Shown: positions 1-8,813 of the stretch, one piece after another
How positions within the stretch are numbered: the first letter of the stretch is position 1
Layout of the letters: each line of letters opens with the position of its first letter
Assembly: GCF_006517255.1 (NCBI RefSeq)
Contig: NZ_CP041185.1
Location: 3,720,001 to 3,784,000, forward strand
DNA length: 64,000 nt
Direction of reading: 5' to 3'
DNA from: Janthinobacterium tructae
GTDB taxonomy: Bacteria > Pseudomonadota > Gammaproteobacteria > Burkholderiales > Burkholderiaceae_D
Notes under the pieces: model-generated
What the model saw: only the letters and a program-made list of their open reading frames with translations
Told to the model about the DNA's origin: nothing
The model's database searches: none
Position numbers and translations under genes: made by a program

Positions 1-184
1 GCAACACGCCATGGCGCGTGCGCTGGAATAGTTGCACGCCAAGAAAACTTTCCAGTGATGAAATCTGGCGCGACACGGCGCTTTGTGTCAGCGACAGTTC
101 GCGCGCCGCGTGCGTGTAGCTCTGGTGGCGCGCGGCCGCCTCGAAACAATTGAGCGCCTGTAGCATCGGGATTTTGCGTGACAT
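1..184 (-). CDS. LysR-family transcriptional regulator, N-terminal part (cut by left edge)
   Basis: Reading leftward from an ATG at 182-184, the frame stays open to the window edge and gives about 61 residues beginning MSRKIPMLQALNCFEAAAR. It continues with a typical LysR winged-helix region: SYTHAARELSLTQSAVSRQI, then LE.FLGV.LFQRT. The style resembles the GcvA/GcdR subgroup. It diverges from the glutaryl-CoA dehydrogenase gene with 159 bp between start codons. This matches the known pseudomonad arrangement of gcdR next to gcdH, so it is probably the glutarate-pathway activator. The effector domain lies outside the window, so the specific role is inferred from position. Confidence 0.85.
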   Translation of the reverse strand, partial: MSRKIPMLQALNCFEAAARHQSYTHAARELSLTQSAVSRQISSLESFLGVQLFQRTRHGVL

Positions 185-273
185 CGGGTATCCGGCCGGT
201 AAAAGACCCCTAGTATGCCGCAAGATATGCGTAGCACGCATGTCTGGGTGCGAAAAAATCGTTTGCGCAAGGC

Positions 274-287
274 TAGGCAAAAACCTA
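274..287. promoter_or_regulatory. Possible LysR-type operator between the regulator and gcdH
   Basis: The short interrupted dyad TAGG-caaaaa-CCTA lies about 57 bp upstream of the gcdH start, in the gap between the divergent LysR gene and gcdH. LysR proteins commonly bind T-N11/12-A dyads in such gaps. The arms are only four bases, so this is a suggestion. Confidence 0.25.
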
Positions 288-343
288 CCATGAGCCATAT
301 TCAATCTTGCGCCGATCACCGGCGCTCACCTGCGAGGCCTGTG

Positions 344-1525
344 ATGAGCAAAACCGTATTCGACTGGAATTCCCCCCTGCTGCTGGAAGAACAACTGACG
401 GGCGACGAACGTGCCGTGCTGGAAGCGGCCCGCGACTATTGCCAGGGCAGCCTGGTGCCGCGCGTCCTCGAATCGTTCCGCCATGGCCACACGGACGCGG
501 CCATCTTCCGCGAAATGGGAGAATTGGGCTTGCTGGGCACGACCATCCCCGAAGAATACGGCGGCGCCGGCCTGAACTACGTCTGCTACGGCCTGGCAGC
601 GCGCGAAGTCGAGCGTGTCGATTCCGGCTACCGCTCGATGATGAGCGTGCAATCGTCGCTGGTGATGGTGCCTATCCATGCCTTCGGCAACGAAGAAACG
701 AAACAGAAATACCTGCCGAAACTGGCGACGGGCGAATTCATCGGTTGCTTCGGCCTGACGGAACCGAACCACGGCTCCGATCCGGGCAGCATGGTCACCC
801 GTGCGCGCAAGGTGCCGGGCGGCTACAGCCTGTCCGGCGCCAAGATGTGGATCACCAACAGCCCGATTGCCGACGTGTTCGTCGTCTGGGCCAAGGACGA
901 TGAAGGCGCGATCCGCGGCTTCGTGCTGGAAAAAGGCTGGAAGGGTTTGTCGGCGCCGGAAATCCACGGCAAGGTCGGCTTGCGCACCAGCATCACCGGT
1001 GAAATCGTCATGGATGAAGTATTTTGCCCGGAAGAAAACGCCTTCCCCGACGTACGCGGCTTGAAGGGTCCATTTACCTGCCTGAACAGCGCCCGCTACG
1101 GCATCGCCTGGGGCGCGCTGGGCGCGGCGGAAGACTGCTATCTGAAGGCACGCCAGTACACGATGGACCGCCAGCAATTCGGCCGTCCGCTGGCCGCGAA
1201 CCAGCTGGTGCAAAAGAAACTGGCCGATATGCTGACGGAAATCACCATGGGCTTGCAAGGCTGTTTGCGCCTGGGCCGCATGAAGGATGAGGGTTCGCCC
1301 GCCGTGGAAATCACCTCGATCATGAAACGCAACAGCTGCGGCAAGGCGCTCGATATCGCCCGCGTGGCGCGCGACATGATGGGCGGCAACGGCATTTCCG
1401 ACGAGTTCGGCGTCATCCGCCACCTGGTCAACCTGGAAGTGGTCAACACCTATGAAGGCACGCACGATGTGCACGCGCTGATCATCGGCCGCGCCATCAC
1501 CGGCATCGCCGCCTTCAGCAACTGA
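344..1525 (+). CDS. gcdH: Glutaryl-CoA dehydrogenase
   Basis: This 393-residue FAD enzyme of the acyl-CoA dehydrogenase family oxidises and decarboxylates glutaryl-CoA to crotonyl-CoA in lysine and tryptophan breakdown. It starts [19 protein letters not shown]. Visible features are the flavin-binding stretch [15 protein letters not shown], the substrate-side segment [17 protein letters not shown], and the C-terminal catalytic region [20 protein letters not shown] with the catalytic Glu. Length and motifs fit the GCDH branch. The frame is open further upstream, but the ATG at 344 gives the family's usual N-terminus and has a GAGG-like site before it. Its stop overlaps the start of the next gene (TGATG), so the two are translationally coupled. 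Confidence 0.93.
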   Translation: MSKTVFDWNSPLLLEEQLTGDERAVLEAARDYCQGSLVPRVLESFRHGHTDAAIFREMGELGLLGTTIPEEYGGAGLNYVCYGLAAREVERVDSGYRSMMSVQSSLVMVPIHAFGNEETKQKYLPKLATGEFIGCFGLTEPNHGSDPGSMVTRARKVPGGYSLSGAKMWITNSPIADVFVVWAKDDEGAIRGFVLEKGWKGLSAPEIHGKVGLRTSITGEIVMDEVFCPEENAFPDVRGLKGPFTCLNSARYGIAWGALGAAEDCYLKARQYTMDRQQFGRPLAANQLVQKKLADMLTEITMGLQGCLRLGRMKDEGSPAVEITSIMKRNSCGKALDIARVARDMMGGNGISDEFGVIRHLVNLEVVNTYEGTHDVHALIIGRAITGIAAFSN

Positions 1526-2772
1526 TGGACGCCTTGGCTTCCACCTTGCGGCCCGCACCGCTGACCGGCTTGCGCGTGCTGGACCTGTCGCGCGTGCTGG
1601 CCGGCCCGTGGGCCGGGCAAATGCTGGCCGACCTCGGTGCCGACGTGGTCAAGGTTGAACAGCCGGGCCGCGGCGACGACACGCGCTCCTGGGGTCCGCC
1701 CTACCTGAAAGACGAGGACGGCCGCGACACGGCCGAGGCCGCCTACTTCCAGTGCGCCAACCGCAACAAGCGCTCCTTGTGCATCGACCTGGCCGCCCCT
1801 GAGGGCCAGGCGCTGGTGCGCCAGCTGGCGGCTGAAGCGGACGTGCTGCTGGAAAATTTCAAAGTGAACGGCTTGCAGCAATATGGTTTGGACGCGGCCA
1901 GCTTGCTGGCACTCAACCCGCGCCTCGTGTACTGCTCCATCACGGGCTTCGGTCAGGATGGGCCGTATGCGGCGCGCGCCGGCTATGACTTTTTGATCCA
2001 GGGCATGGGCGGCTTGATGAGCATCACGGGCGTGCCCGATAACCAGCCGGGCGCCGGGCCGCAAAAAGTGGGCGTGGCGCAAACGGACATCCTGACGGGC
2101 CTGTACGCCACCATCGCCGTGCAGGCGGCGCTGGCCGAACGCGAGCGCTCGGGCCTGGGCCAGCATATCGACCTGGCCTTGCTCGACGTGCAAGTGGCGG
2201 CGCTGGGCAACCAGGCAGCCAATTACTTGTGTGGGGGCAAAGTGCCGCAACGCATGGGCAATGCGCATCCGAACATCGTGCCGTATCAAGACTTTCCCAC
2301 GGCCGATGGCGACATGATTCTGGCGATCGGCAACGATGGGCAATTCTCGCGCTTTTGCGCCGTCGCCGGCCACCCGGAATGGGCGCAGGATGAACGCTTC
2401 GCCACCAATCCGCAACGCGTGGCAAACCGGGCGATTCTGATTCCCTTGATGCGCCAGACCACGGTCATGCGCACGACGGCCGAGTGGATCAGCGCCTTCG
2501 AGGCGCAAGCCGTGCCGTGCGGTCCCGTCAACCGCATCGACCAGGTGTTTGCCGACCCGCAAGTGGTGGCGCGTGGCTTGAAAGTGGAGATGCCGCATCC
2601 GACGGCGGGGACTGTTGCGCTGGTGGCCAATCCCGTGCGCCTGTCCGCCTCGCCGGTGCAATACCGCTTGCCGCCGCCGATGCTGGGGCAGCATACGCAG
2701 GAAGTGCTGCAGCAGTGGCTGGGATTGGAGAGTGCGGAGATTGACGGCTTGCGCGAGCGCAAGGTGGTGTAA
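1525..2772 (+). CDS. CaiB/BaiF (family III) CoA transferase, likely succinyl-CoA:glutarate CoA transferase
   Basis: This 415-residue protein is a class III CoA transferase. The N-terminus reads LRVLDLSRVLAGPWAGQMLAD, followed by LGADVVKVEQPGRGDDTR. The segment LAAPEGQALVRQLAAEADVLLENFK contains the Asp-containing CoA-binding region, and SITGFGQDGPYAARAGYDF is the family signature. It is coupled to gcdH by a stop/start overlap. In pseudomonads the gcdH partner is gcdG, which loads CoA onto glutarate, and I infer the same role here. Family III enzymes have varied acceptors, so the acid substrate is taken from context only. Confidence 0.88.
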   Translation: MDALASTLRPAPLTGLRVLDLSRVLAGPWAGQMLADLGADVVKVEQPGRGDDTRSWGPPYLKDEDGRDTAEAAYFQCANRNKRSLCIDLAAPEGQALVRQLAAEADVLLENFKVNGLQQYGLDAASLLALNPRLVYCSITGFGQDGPYAARAGYDFLIQGMGGLMSITGVPDNQPGAGPQKVGVAQTDILTGLYATIAVQAALAERERSGLGQHIDLALLDVQVAALGNQAANYLCGGKVPQRMGNAHPNIVPYQDFPTADGDMILAIGNDGQFSRFCAVAGHPEWAQDERFATNPQRVANRAILIPLMRQTTVMRTTAEWISAFEAQAVPCGPVNRIDQVFADPQVVARGLKVEMPHPTAGTVALVANPVRLSASPVQYRLPPPMLGQHTQEVLQQWLGLESAEIDGLRERKVV

Positions 2773-2788
2773 ATGTTGGTCGTCTGGA

Positions 2789-2878
2789 CGTAGGTCGGAT
2801 TAGCGCTTGCGCGCAATCCGACTTGCACAGCCAACAATGTTGTCGGATTACGGCCCGCAGGGCCTAATCCGACCTACG
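2789..2878. repeat. Dispersed palindromic (REP-like) element, copy 1, double hairpin
   Basis: A 14-bp perfect inverted repeat (CGTAGGTCGGATTA at 2789-2802, its complement at 2865-2878) bounds a 90-bp stretch. Inside are two smaller hairpins with GTCGGATT/AATCCGAC arms. Related elements occur at 24946-24979 and 56102-56144, each right behind a gene. It sits between convergent genes and could act as a transcription barrier or RNA stabiliser. Confidence 0.8.
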
Positions 2879-2885
2879 ATTCTAT

Positions 2886-3212
2886 TCACTTGAGTACCAG
2901 TTTCAACGCCGGTTTTTCGCCGTAATCTTCATAGCGCTCATTGATGCCGGCGATACAGAACGTGATTTCTTCCAGCAAGTCCGGTACTTGCGCCTTCATC
3001 GCTTCCGCATCCTGCACGACGATGTCGAGCACTTCGTTCGGTTTCAAACGGAACTGCGTCATGTTTTCGTCGTCGCGCAGATAGCTGAGGCAATCGACCC
3101 AGGCATCCATGCTGTTGCCGTAGAACGCGGGGAAACCGAAGGCTGGCACGCATTGCGCGTGGAAGCTCGCTTCGTCGGTGATGTCTTTTCCATTCAGGAT
3201 GGCAGTGGCCAT
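2886..3212 (-). CDS. Barstar-family (barnase-inhibitor-like) protein
   Basis: This small acidic protein of 108 residues has the barstar pattern: an N-terminal strand (ILNGKDITDEASFHAQC), then FGFPAFYGNSMDAWVDCLS, where the GN..A..D segment corresponds to the helix that plugs the RNase active site. A C-terminal strand ends ALKLVLK. It starts 8 nt after the stop of dapB on the same strand, so it is probably co-transcribed. No barnase-like RNase is recognisable in the window. Chromosomal barstar homologues without a partner toxin are common, and their function is mostly unknown. Confidence 0.85.
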   Translation of the reverse strand: MATAILNGKDITDEASFHAQCVPAFGFPAFYGNSMDAWVDCLSYLRDDENMTQFRLKPNEVLDIVVQDAEAMKAQVPDLLEEITFCIAGINERYEDYGEKPALKLVLK

Positions 3213-3220
3213 GATCTTCC

Positions 3221-4030
3221 TCAGTTCTTCAGCGACAGCACATCCTGCATGTCGAACAGGCCGGTCGGCTTGTCGGCCAGGAAACGCGCGGCGCGCAGGG
3301 CGCCGTGGGCGTAGGTGACGCGGCTGCTCGACTTATGGCTGATCTCGATGCGCTCGCCGATGCCGGCAAACAGCACCGTATGGTCGCCGACGATATCGCC
3401 GCCGCGGATGGTGGCAAAGCCGATGGTCGACGGATCGCGTTCGCCCGTCACGCCTTCGCGGCCGTACACGGCGCATTCCTTCAAGTCGCGGCCCAGGGCG
3501 CCGGCCACCACTTCACCCATTTGCAGGGCGGTGCCCGATGGCGCGTCGACCTTGTGGCGGTGATGCGCTTCGATGATTTCAATGTCGTAGCCTTCAGACA
3601 GGCTTTTCGCCGCCAGTTCCAGCAACTTCATGGTGACATTCACGCCCACGCTCATGTTCGGCGCGAACATGATGGCCGTCTTTTCGGCGGCGGCGGCAAT
3701 GGCCGCCTTGCCCGCGTCATCGAAACCGGTGGTGCCGATGATCATCTTGATGCCATGCTCGGCGCAATACGCCAGGTGCTGCAAGGTGCCTTCGGGACGC
3801 GTGAAATCGATCAGGTAATCGGCGCCGGCCAGGCCGGTGGCCAGATCGGACTCGATCAGCACGCCGGCCGGCTTGCCCAGGAAAGCGGCGGCGTCCTGGC
3901 CGACGGACGGTGAACCAGCGCGGTCGAGCGCACCGGCCAGCACGGCGTCGGGGGCGTTGCTGACGGCTTCGATCAGGATATGGCCCATGCGGCCACTGGC
4001 GCCAGCGATGGCGATTTTCAGTTCAGTCAT
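3221..4030 (-). CDS. dapB: 4-hydroxy-tetrahydrodipicolinate reductase
   Basis: This 269-residue NAD(P)H enzyme acts in the diaminopimelate/lysine pathway. The Rossmann motif [18 protein letters not shown] is at residues 6-23. The lid and active-site regions read [15 protein letters not shown] and [19 protein letters not shown], with the HH.K..APSGT signature. Length matches the family. It lies 19 bp downstream of bamE and directly upstream of the barstar gene, all on the minus strand. Confidence 0.97.
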   Translation of the reverse strand: MTELKIAIAGASGRMGHILIEAVSNAPDAVLAGALDRAGSPSVGQDAAAFLGKPAGVLIESDLATGLAGADYLIDFTRPEGTLQHLAYCAEHGIKMIIGTTGFDDAGKAAIAAAAEKTAIMFAPNMSVGVNVTMKLLELAAKSLSEGYDIEIIEAHHRHKVDAPSGTALQMGEVVAGALGRDLKECAVYGREGVTGERDPSTIGFATIRGGDIVGDHTVLFAGIGERIEISHKSSSRVTYAHGALRAARFLADKPTGLFDMQDVLSLKN

Positions 4031-4049
4031 TTTATTCTCTTACAACAGC

Positions 4050-4751
4050 TTATTTGGTGGGTTCGGCAGCAGGTGCAGGCTCGGCGGCAGGCGCCGTTGC
4101 AGGTGCAACGTCAGGCTTGCTCACAGGAATGGCAGGAGCGGCATCGGCCGGCACGGGCACGGCGCTCGGCGCCACGGGCGACGGCACGGCGGCGGCAGGC
4201 ACATCGGCCTTGGCGACCTTGGCGAACGGCGACGGACCGGCGATGCGGTCGATGTATTCTTTCTCGGTCGGCAAGTTGCCGCCTTCGAAACGTTCAACCT
4301 TGCCATCCTTGCCGAAGTACACAACCACGCGGCTGCTGGTGGTTTCGCCACTGCCCCGGGCCAGGCGGAATGGATAATCCCAGCGGTCGGCATGGAAAAT
4401 GTCGGTCAGCAACGAGGTGCCGAGGACGAAACGCACCTGGTCGCGCGTCATGCCCACTTTCAACTGAGCCAGCATCTCTTCGGAGACAAAGTTGCCTTGT
4501 TGAATGTCAGGACGATACGGCGAGAAAAACCACATGAATTTTTGCAACGGCGTAATGGTGGTCGTTTGTGCGCCCTGTTCAGGAACCACTTCCTTGCCTT
4601 CTTTTTGGCTGGCTGCTGGCTTTTCGCCAAGGATGCCACGGCTGGCGCAGCCGGACATGGCCAGCGCGACACAGACCATGCCTGCCACGACTGGTGCTCG
4701 AAATGAAATACGGTGCCAGAGAGATGGCAATACAGCCGGTGTTACGCGCAT
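4050..4751 (-). CDS. bamE: Outer membrane protein assembly factor BamE (SmpA/OmlA)
   Basis: This 233-residue lipoprotein of the BAM complex helps insert beta-barrel proteins in the outer membrane. The N-terminal signal ends in the lipobox MSGC. The BamE fold is visible as PYRPDIQQGNFVSEEMLAQL, KVGMTRDQVRFVLGTSLL, and DRWDYPFRL. The last 70 or so residues form an Ala/Pro-rich low-complexity tail ending PAAEPTK, which is longer than in E. coli. The frame is open upstream into fur, but the ATG at 4749-4751 gives a proper signal peptide. It is divergent from fur with 123 bp between starts, which is a conserved betaproteobacterial arrangement. Confidence 0.95.
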   Translation of the reverse strand: MRVTPAVLPSLWHRISFRAPVVAGMVCVALAMSGCASRGILGEKPAASQKEGKEVVPEQGAQTTTITPLQKFMWFFSPYRPDIQQGNFVSEEMLAQLKVGMTRDQVRFVLGTSLLTDIFHADRWDYPFRLARGSGETTSSRVVVYFGKDGKVERFEGGNLPTEKEYIDRIAGPSPFAKVAKADVPAAAVPSPVAPSAVPVPADAAPAIPVSKPDVAPATAPAAEPAPAAEPTK

Positions 4752-4813
4752 AAATGACCTCAATTGGATGAACAAAACGCCAGGAGTGACCGGCCTGCCA
4801 AAAAATGCATATT

Positions 4814-4843
4814 TTGGCACTCCCCGACAAAACGCTATATGAT
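4814..4843 (+). promoter_or_regulatory. Sigma-70 promoter of fur
   Basis: TTGGCA (4814-4819) and TATGAT (4838-4843) are separated by 18 bp and lie about 30 bp upstream of the fur ATG, in the bamE/fur gap. Both boxes match the sigma-70 consensus well. No Fur-box-like sequence overlaps it, so autoregulation is not apparent. Confidence 0.6.
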
Positions 4844-4874
4844 AAAGCACCTGACCCACATACGAGCAACAAAC

Positions 4875-5306
4875 ATGAGTAACAATCCTAGTGATCTCAA
4901 GGCAAGCGGCCTGAAAGCCACCTTGCCACGCCTGAAGATACTCGATATCTTCCAGAGTAGCCCGGTACGCCACCTGACAGCAGAAGACGTCTATAAAATT
5001 CTGCTGGCCGACAATATGGATGTCGGTTTGGCAACTGTCTACCGTGTCCTGACGCAGTTTGAACAGGCAGGCTTGCTGAACCGCAACCATTTTGAAACCG
5101 GCAAGGCAATTTTCGAACTCAACGAAGGTTCCCACCACGACCATCTGGTGTGCCTCGACTGTGGCCGGGTCGAAGAATTCTTCGACGAAGAGATCGAAAT
5201 CCGCCAGCAAAAAGTGGCTGAAGAGCGCGGCTTCAAGATCGCCGAACACGCCTTGGCCATCTACGGCAACTGCATCAAGACGGCTTGCCCGCATAAAACC
5301 GCCTGA
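4875..5306 (+). CDS. fur: Ferric uptake regulator Fur
   Basis: This 143-residue metal-dependent repressor starts [20 protein letters not shown]. The winged helix includes [20 protein letters not shown] and [16 protein letters not shown]. The metal-binding C-terminal half has the [16 protein letters not shown] segment (His cluster and CxxC) and a final H.. .YG.C...CPH motif. Length and motifs are those of proteobacterial Fur. The ATG at 4875 is preferred to upstream in-frame codons because it gives the family N-terminus and follows the promoter at 4814-4843. Its likely targets in this window are the feo, bfd and piuC/bfr promoters at 54-57 kb. Confidence 0.97.
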   Translation: MSNNPSDLKASGLKATLPRLKILDIFQSSPVRHLTAEDVYKILLADNMDVGLATVYRVLTQFEQAGLLNRNHFETGKAIFELNEGSHHDHLVCLDCGRVEEFFDEEIEIRQQKVAEERGFKIAEHALAIYGNCIKTACPHKTA

Positions 5307-5345
5307 CCCACGCTTGCCGCTCCCACGGGGCGGCTGGCAGTACGA

Positions 5346-6362
5346 TTAATGATGGCTGAGTGCGCTCGACAGTAATTTAGCCGTGATATCGACGATCGGA
5401 ATGACGCGCTCGTAGGCCATGCGCGTCGGTCCGATCACCCCCAACGTTCCCACGATCTTGCCGTTGACTTCATACGGCGCCGTCACCACGCTCATCTCAT
5501 CCATCGGCACCAGGTTCGATTCGCCGCCGATGAAAATCTGCACGCCCGTCGCCTTGCTCGACACGTCGAGCAACTGCATCAAGCCCGTTTTTTGCTCGAA
5601 CATGTCGAACATCTGACGCAGCGAATGCATATTCGATGACAGATCGCTCACGCTGAGCAAGTTGCGTTCGCCGGAAATCACCATGTCGTCGCTATGGTCG
5701 GCCATCGCTTCGCTGCCCGCTTCCACGGCCGCCTGCATCAGGCTGCCCATGTCATCGCGCAGCTGGCGCAGTTCGCCCTGCAGGCGCACGCGCACGGCGT
5801 CGAATGACAGGCCGCCATAATTCTGATTGATATAGTTGGCCGATTGCACCAGTTGCGCTGGCGTATAGTCGGCCTCCGTCAGCAATAAACGGTTCTGCAC
5901 GTCGCCGCCCGGGGCGACGATGACGAGCAGGATGCGCTTTTCGGACAGGCGCAGGAATTCGATTTGCTGGAATACGGATTCGCGGCGCGGACTGAGCACG
6001 ACGCCGGCAAACTGCGACAGCGACGACAGCATCTGCGCCGCGTTGGCGATGGTTTTTTGCGGCTGCGGCGTCTGCAGGCGCATGCGCGACTCCACCAGGT
6101 GCTCGTCCAGATGCCGGACGGTCAGCAAGGTGTCGACAAAAATGCGGTAGCCGCGCGGCGTGGGGATGCGTCCGGCCGAGGTGTGCGGACTGGACACATA
6201 ACCGAGCTCTTCCAGATCGGCCATGATGTTGCGGATCGTGGCCGGTGACAGGTCCAGGCCGGAAATTTTCGACAAGGCGCGCGAACCGACCGGCAGGCCG
6301 TCGGCGATATATCGCTCGACCAGGGCTTTCAGCAGTGTTTGGGCACGTGTATCGAGTTGCAT
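5346..6362 (-). CDS. hrcA: Heat-inducible transcription repressor HrcA
   Basis: This 338-residue repressor binds CIRCE operators of the groE/dnaK heat-shock genes. The N-terminal winged helix reads [39 protein letters not shown] and [20 protein letters not shown], the usual HrcA signature. The central GAF-like domain and the C-terminal [20 protein letters not shown] segment are intact, and the end [17 protein letters not shown] is typical. It converges with fur, with 39 bp between stops. No CIRCE element is visible upstream of this gene. Confidence 0.96.
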   Translation of the reverse strand: MQLDTRAQTLLKALVERYIADGLPVGSRALSKISGLDLSPATIRNIMADLEELGYVSSPHTSAGRIPTPRGYRIFVDTLLTVRHLDEHLVESRMRLQTPQPQKTIANAAQMLSSLSQFAGVVLSPRRESVFQQIEFLRLSEKRILLVIVAPGGDVQNRLLLTEADYTPAQLVQSANYINQNYGGLSFDAVRVRLQGELRQLRDDMGSLMQAAVEAGSEAMADHSDDMVISGERNLLSVSDLSSNMHSLRQMFDMFEQKTGLMQLLDVSSKATGVQIFIGGESNLVPMDEMSVVTAPYEVNGKIVGTLGVIGPTRMAYERVIPIVDITAKLLSSALSHH

Positions 6363-6428
6363 GGTGTCTCAGGTAAGCAAATATTCTTTAAACAAGCACA
6401 TTGTTAATCAAGCGGCAACAACAGCGGC

Positions 6429-6464
6429 CGAACGTGCAGTAACAGCACCTATTATGCACGTTCG
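6429..6464. promoter_or_regulatory. Inverted repeat between the HAD gene and hrcA
   Basis: CGAACGTGC and its exact complement GCACGTTCG flank 18 bp just downstream of the HAD gene and about 70 bp upstream of hrcA. It has no following T-run on either strand, so it is not an ordinary terminator. It may be an operator or an mRNA hairpin. The half-site does not match CIRCE. Confidence 0.35.
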
Positions 6465-6479
6465 CCCGCCCTGCGGCGA

Positions 6480-7205
6480 TCAATCTTCCAGTTGCCCCTG
6501 CAGCCACAGCAGCAACTCGTCAAAGTTGCCGCAGATGGCGTCGGGCTGCACCCCGGCGGCCAGATGGGCATCGCTGCCCTTGCGGTTCATCCAGACGGCA
6601 CGCATGCCCGCCCCCTGCGCTCCCGTCACGTCGAAATACAGGTCGTCGCCCACATACACGGCTTCATGCGGCGCCACGTCCAGCGCCGCGCAGGCGGCCA
6701 GGAAGATGCTGGCGTCGGGCTTGGCCACGCCAAACTCGCTGGCGGCGATGGACACCTTGAAATGCTGCGCCAAACCGATAATTTCAAGGTCTGCATTGCC
6801 ATTCGAGATGGAGCCGAGCAGCATGCGCTGGCGCATCCAGGCCAGGCCAGGCAAGACGTCGTCATACGGCTGGACGCGGTTGCGCGCGGCCAGGAAGTGC
6901 ACGATGGCCCCGTCGACCAGGGCGGGATCCTCGCCGGCAGCTTCGAAGGCCGACAGCAGGCCGGCGCGGCGCAACTCGATCAAATTGCCATGGAAATGCG
7001 GTTGCGCATTGAGCATGGCCAGGCGGTGCTGGCGCAGCACCTCGATGGAAAACTGCTGCGCCACCCTGGGCGCATGCGTGGCCAGCCAGTCGTGCAGCAG
7101 GGTTTCGGCAGCGGCAATCACGGGCGCGATGGGCCACAAGGTATCGTCGAGATCGAACAGGATGGCCTTGGGCGGCACGGCGGGTTTGACAGGGGAAAGG
7201 GACAT
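6480..7205 (-). CDS. HAD-superfamily hydrolase (subfamily IA, phosphatase-like)
   Basis: This 241-residue protein has all HAD motifs: motif I KAILFDLDDTLWPI (nucleophile and acid Asp), motif II LLGSISNGNADL, the conserved Lys in SEFGVAKPDASIF, and motif IV YVGDDLYFDVTGAQGAGM. The alpha-helical cap between motifs I and II marks subfamily IA. The ATG at 7203-7205 is chosen because upstream in-frame codons add unconserved sequence. The substrate cannot be told from sequence; relatives include phosphoglycolate, pyrimidine-nucleotide and sugar-phosphate phosphatases. It lies upstream of hrcA on the same strand. Confidence 0.88.
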   Translation of the reverse strand: MSLSPVKPAVPPKAILFDLDDTLWPIAPVIAAAETLLHDWLATHAPRVAQQFSIEVLRQHRLAMLNAQPHFHGNLIELRRAGLLSAFEAAGEDPALVDGAIVHFLAARNRVQPYDDVLPGLAWMRQRMLLGSISNGNADLEIIGLAQHFKVSIAASEFGVAKPDASIFLAACAALDVAPHEAVYVGDDLYFDVTGAQGAGMRAVWMNRKGSDAHLAAGVQPDAICGNFDELLLWLQGQLED

Positions 7206-7449
7206 GGGACTCACGGTGGATGCCGCGCCACGATGCGCAGGCTGCATGTATTGTCGCACCGATCGCCGCAGCCGGCATGGCTGCGTCCCCGTGAAATGGG
7301 GCCGGGCCAGCGCTTCCCGGCGAAAAATTGTTACAGGGTGATACAAGGCAAGATCATTCAGCTTGCCAGATAGACTAAAATAGGCGCCATTCCAATGCGG
7401 CGCCAGCGTCCGCGTTGCGCTACCCAACCTGATTCGTTTTGGAGAATGT

Positions 7450-8049
7450 ATGAAAAATTTGTACCTGCGCTCGATGCTGGCGGCGGCTTGTGCCGTCACA
7501 CTGGCAGCTTGCGGCGGCAGCGGCGGCAACCTGTATCTGAGTGGCCAAGTGTCCAATCTGGCAAAAGACGGCCTGATTTTGCTGAATGATGGCGAACGTT
7601 TGTCCGTGCCTGCAGGTCAGACCTCCTTTGTTTTCACCAAGCTGGTCAAGACCGATGACCGCTACGACATCAGCATCGCGCAGCAGCCAAAGGGCGCCGT
7701 GTGCACGATTACCAACGGTGTCGGCAAGGCAACGAGCTATTCCGCGAGCACGGCCCTGGTGAGCTGCGAGACCAATACCTACCCGCTGAAAGGCACGATC
7801 ACGGGCCTGACTGCTGATGGCTTGCGCCTGGTGATGGGGCCCAACGGCACCAGCCCACTGGCTGGCACCAACTCCTACACATTCGAAAAAGTAGCTGACG
7901 GCGCCCTGTACGGTATTACCGTACTGACTCAGCCGACGGGCCTGAGATGCCGCTTCCAGGGCTCCACCAGTGCCGACGGCAGCGATACGGCCGGCACGAT
8001 GGGCTCTGCCGCCACGACCGCGGCCACTCTCGACTGCACGCCGCAGTAA
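7450..8049 (+). CDS. Repeat-containing lipoprotein A (family not recognised)
   Basis: This is a 199-residue predicted lipoprotein: signal peptide MKNLYLRSMLAAACAVTLAAC with lipidated Cys21. The mature part is two divergent copies of a domain of about 80 residues. Each runs SG.VSNL..DGLIL.NG, then AGQTSF.F, Y.I....QPKG..C.I, and closes with a second Cys. Copy 1 spans about 28-106 and copy 2 about 108-197. Each copy has two cysteines, suggesting one disulfide per domain. The gene is followed by a paralogue with nearly the same ribosome-binding context (TTTTGGAGAA before the ATG). I do not recognise a named function; the composition fits an envelope-anchored beta-sandwich protein. Confidence 0.8.
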   Translation: MKNLYLRSMLAAACAVTLAACGGSGGNLYLSGQVSNLAKDGLILLNDGERLSVPAGQTSFVFTKLVKTDDRYDISIAQQPKGAVCTITNGVGKATSYSASTALVSCETNTYPLKGTITGLTADGLRLVMGPNGTSPLAGTNSYTFEKVADGALYGITVLTQPTGLRCRFQGSTSADGSDTAGTMGSAATTAATLDCTPQ

Positions 8050-8086
8050 TCCTTGCGATCCGTCACCTAATTTTTTGGAGAAATAC

Positions 8087-8668
8087 ATGAAGTTATCCTG
8101 CCTGCGCCCACTCGCCGCGCTGCTGCTGACCCTGGGACTGGCCGCGTGCGGTGGCAAGGCCTCGTATGATGTCAGCGGCACCGTCAGCAACTTGAACAAC
8201 AATGGCCTGATCCTGGCCAACGGCGGGGAGGAGCTGCCGATTGCCGCCGGCCAGACCTCGTTTACTTTTAAAAACCGCATCGACTATGGCAGCAGCTACA
8301 ACATCACCGTCAAGCAACAACCGGCCCATATGACTTGCACCATCAGTAATGGCTCAGGTTCGGCTGGCCATTACATCAACATCAGCGCCGCTGTTTCTTG
8401 TTCACAAAACGTCTATAGCGTGGGCGGCACGATTTCCGGCCTGACGGTAGAAGGCTTGCAGCTGATTAACGGCACTGTAACCACCACGGTGGCCAAGGAT
8501 GCCACGAGCTTTACCATGGTCGGCGATGTCGCCTACGGTTACACCTATGGCGTCAGCGTCACCGCCCAGCCCAAGGGTCTGAAGTGCGAGGTACAGCCGG
8601 GCACAGGCAGCGGCACCATGGGCGAAGCGAAGGTGACGACGGTGAAGATCGCCTGCAATCCGGTCTGA
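8087..8668 (+). CDS. Repeat-containing lipoprotein B, tandem paralogue of the preceding gene
   Basis: This 193-residue lipoprotein has the signal MKLSCLRPLAALLLTLGLAAC, with Cys21 as lipidation site just as in its neighbour. The two-domain layout is also the same: SGTVSNLNNNGLILANGGEE, AGQTSFTFKN, YNITVKQQPAHMTCTISNG, then a second copy starting VGGTISGLTVEGLQLINGTV and ending CNPV. The ATG at 8087 follows TTTTTTGGAGAA. It starts 37 bp after the first gene's stop, so the two form an operon born by tandem duplication. Divergence between the copies is substantial, so the duplication is not recent. Function unknown. Confidence 0.8.
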   Translation: MKLSCLRPLAALLLTLGLAACGGKASYDVSGTVSNLNNNGLILANGGEELPIAAGQTSFTFKNRIDYGSSYNITVKQQPAHMTCTISNGSGSAGHYINISAAVSCSQNVYSVGGTISGLTVEGLQLINGTVTTTVAKDATSFTMVGDVAYGYTYGVSVTAQPKGLKCEVQPGTGSGTMGEAKVTTVKIACNPV

Positions 8669-8679
8669 GTTGCAGGAAC

Positions 8680-8700
8680 GGTAGCCGCCATGCGGCTACC
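8680..8700 (+). other. Hairpin after lipoprotein B
   Basis: GGTAGCCGC-cat-GCGGCTACC forms a perfect 9-bp stem with a 3-base loop 11 nt after the stop codon. There is no T-run, so it is more likely a 3'-end protecting hairpin or attenuated terminator than a full terminator. The true terminator lies further on at 8814. Confidence 0.5.
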
Positions 8701-8813
8701 GGCAAGAGATATCACCAGAATCTATAGTTGATATTCCAAAGATAAATTGGAGTTATATGTGGCGATGCAGCATAATGCATCTGTCTCCTCCAACTCTTCC
8801 AAGAATTGGATTT

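Noticed and set aside
215..343. An earlier start for gcdH at 215
   Set aside because: The added 43 residues are not conserved in the family and cover the regulatory gap with the divergent LysR gene.
4752..5294. An upstream extension of the bamE reading frame through the fur gene
   Set aside because: The BamE signal peptide and lipobox require the start at 4751, and the extension is antisense to fur.
5311..5334. A GC-rich hairpin between fur and hrcA as terminator
   Set aside because: The stem includes a G-T pair and there is no T-run on either strand, so it was not listed as a terminator.
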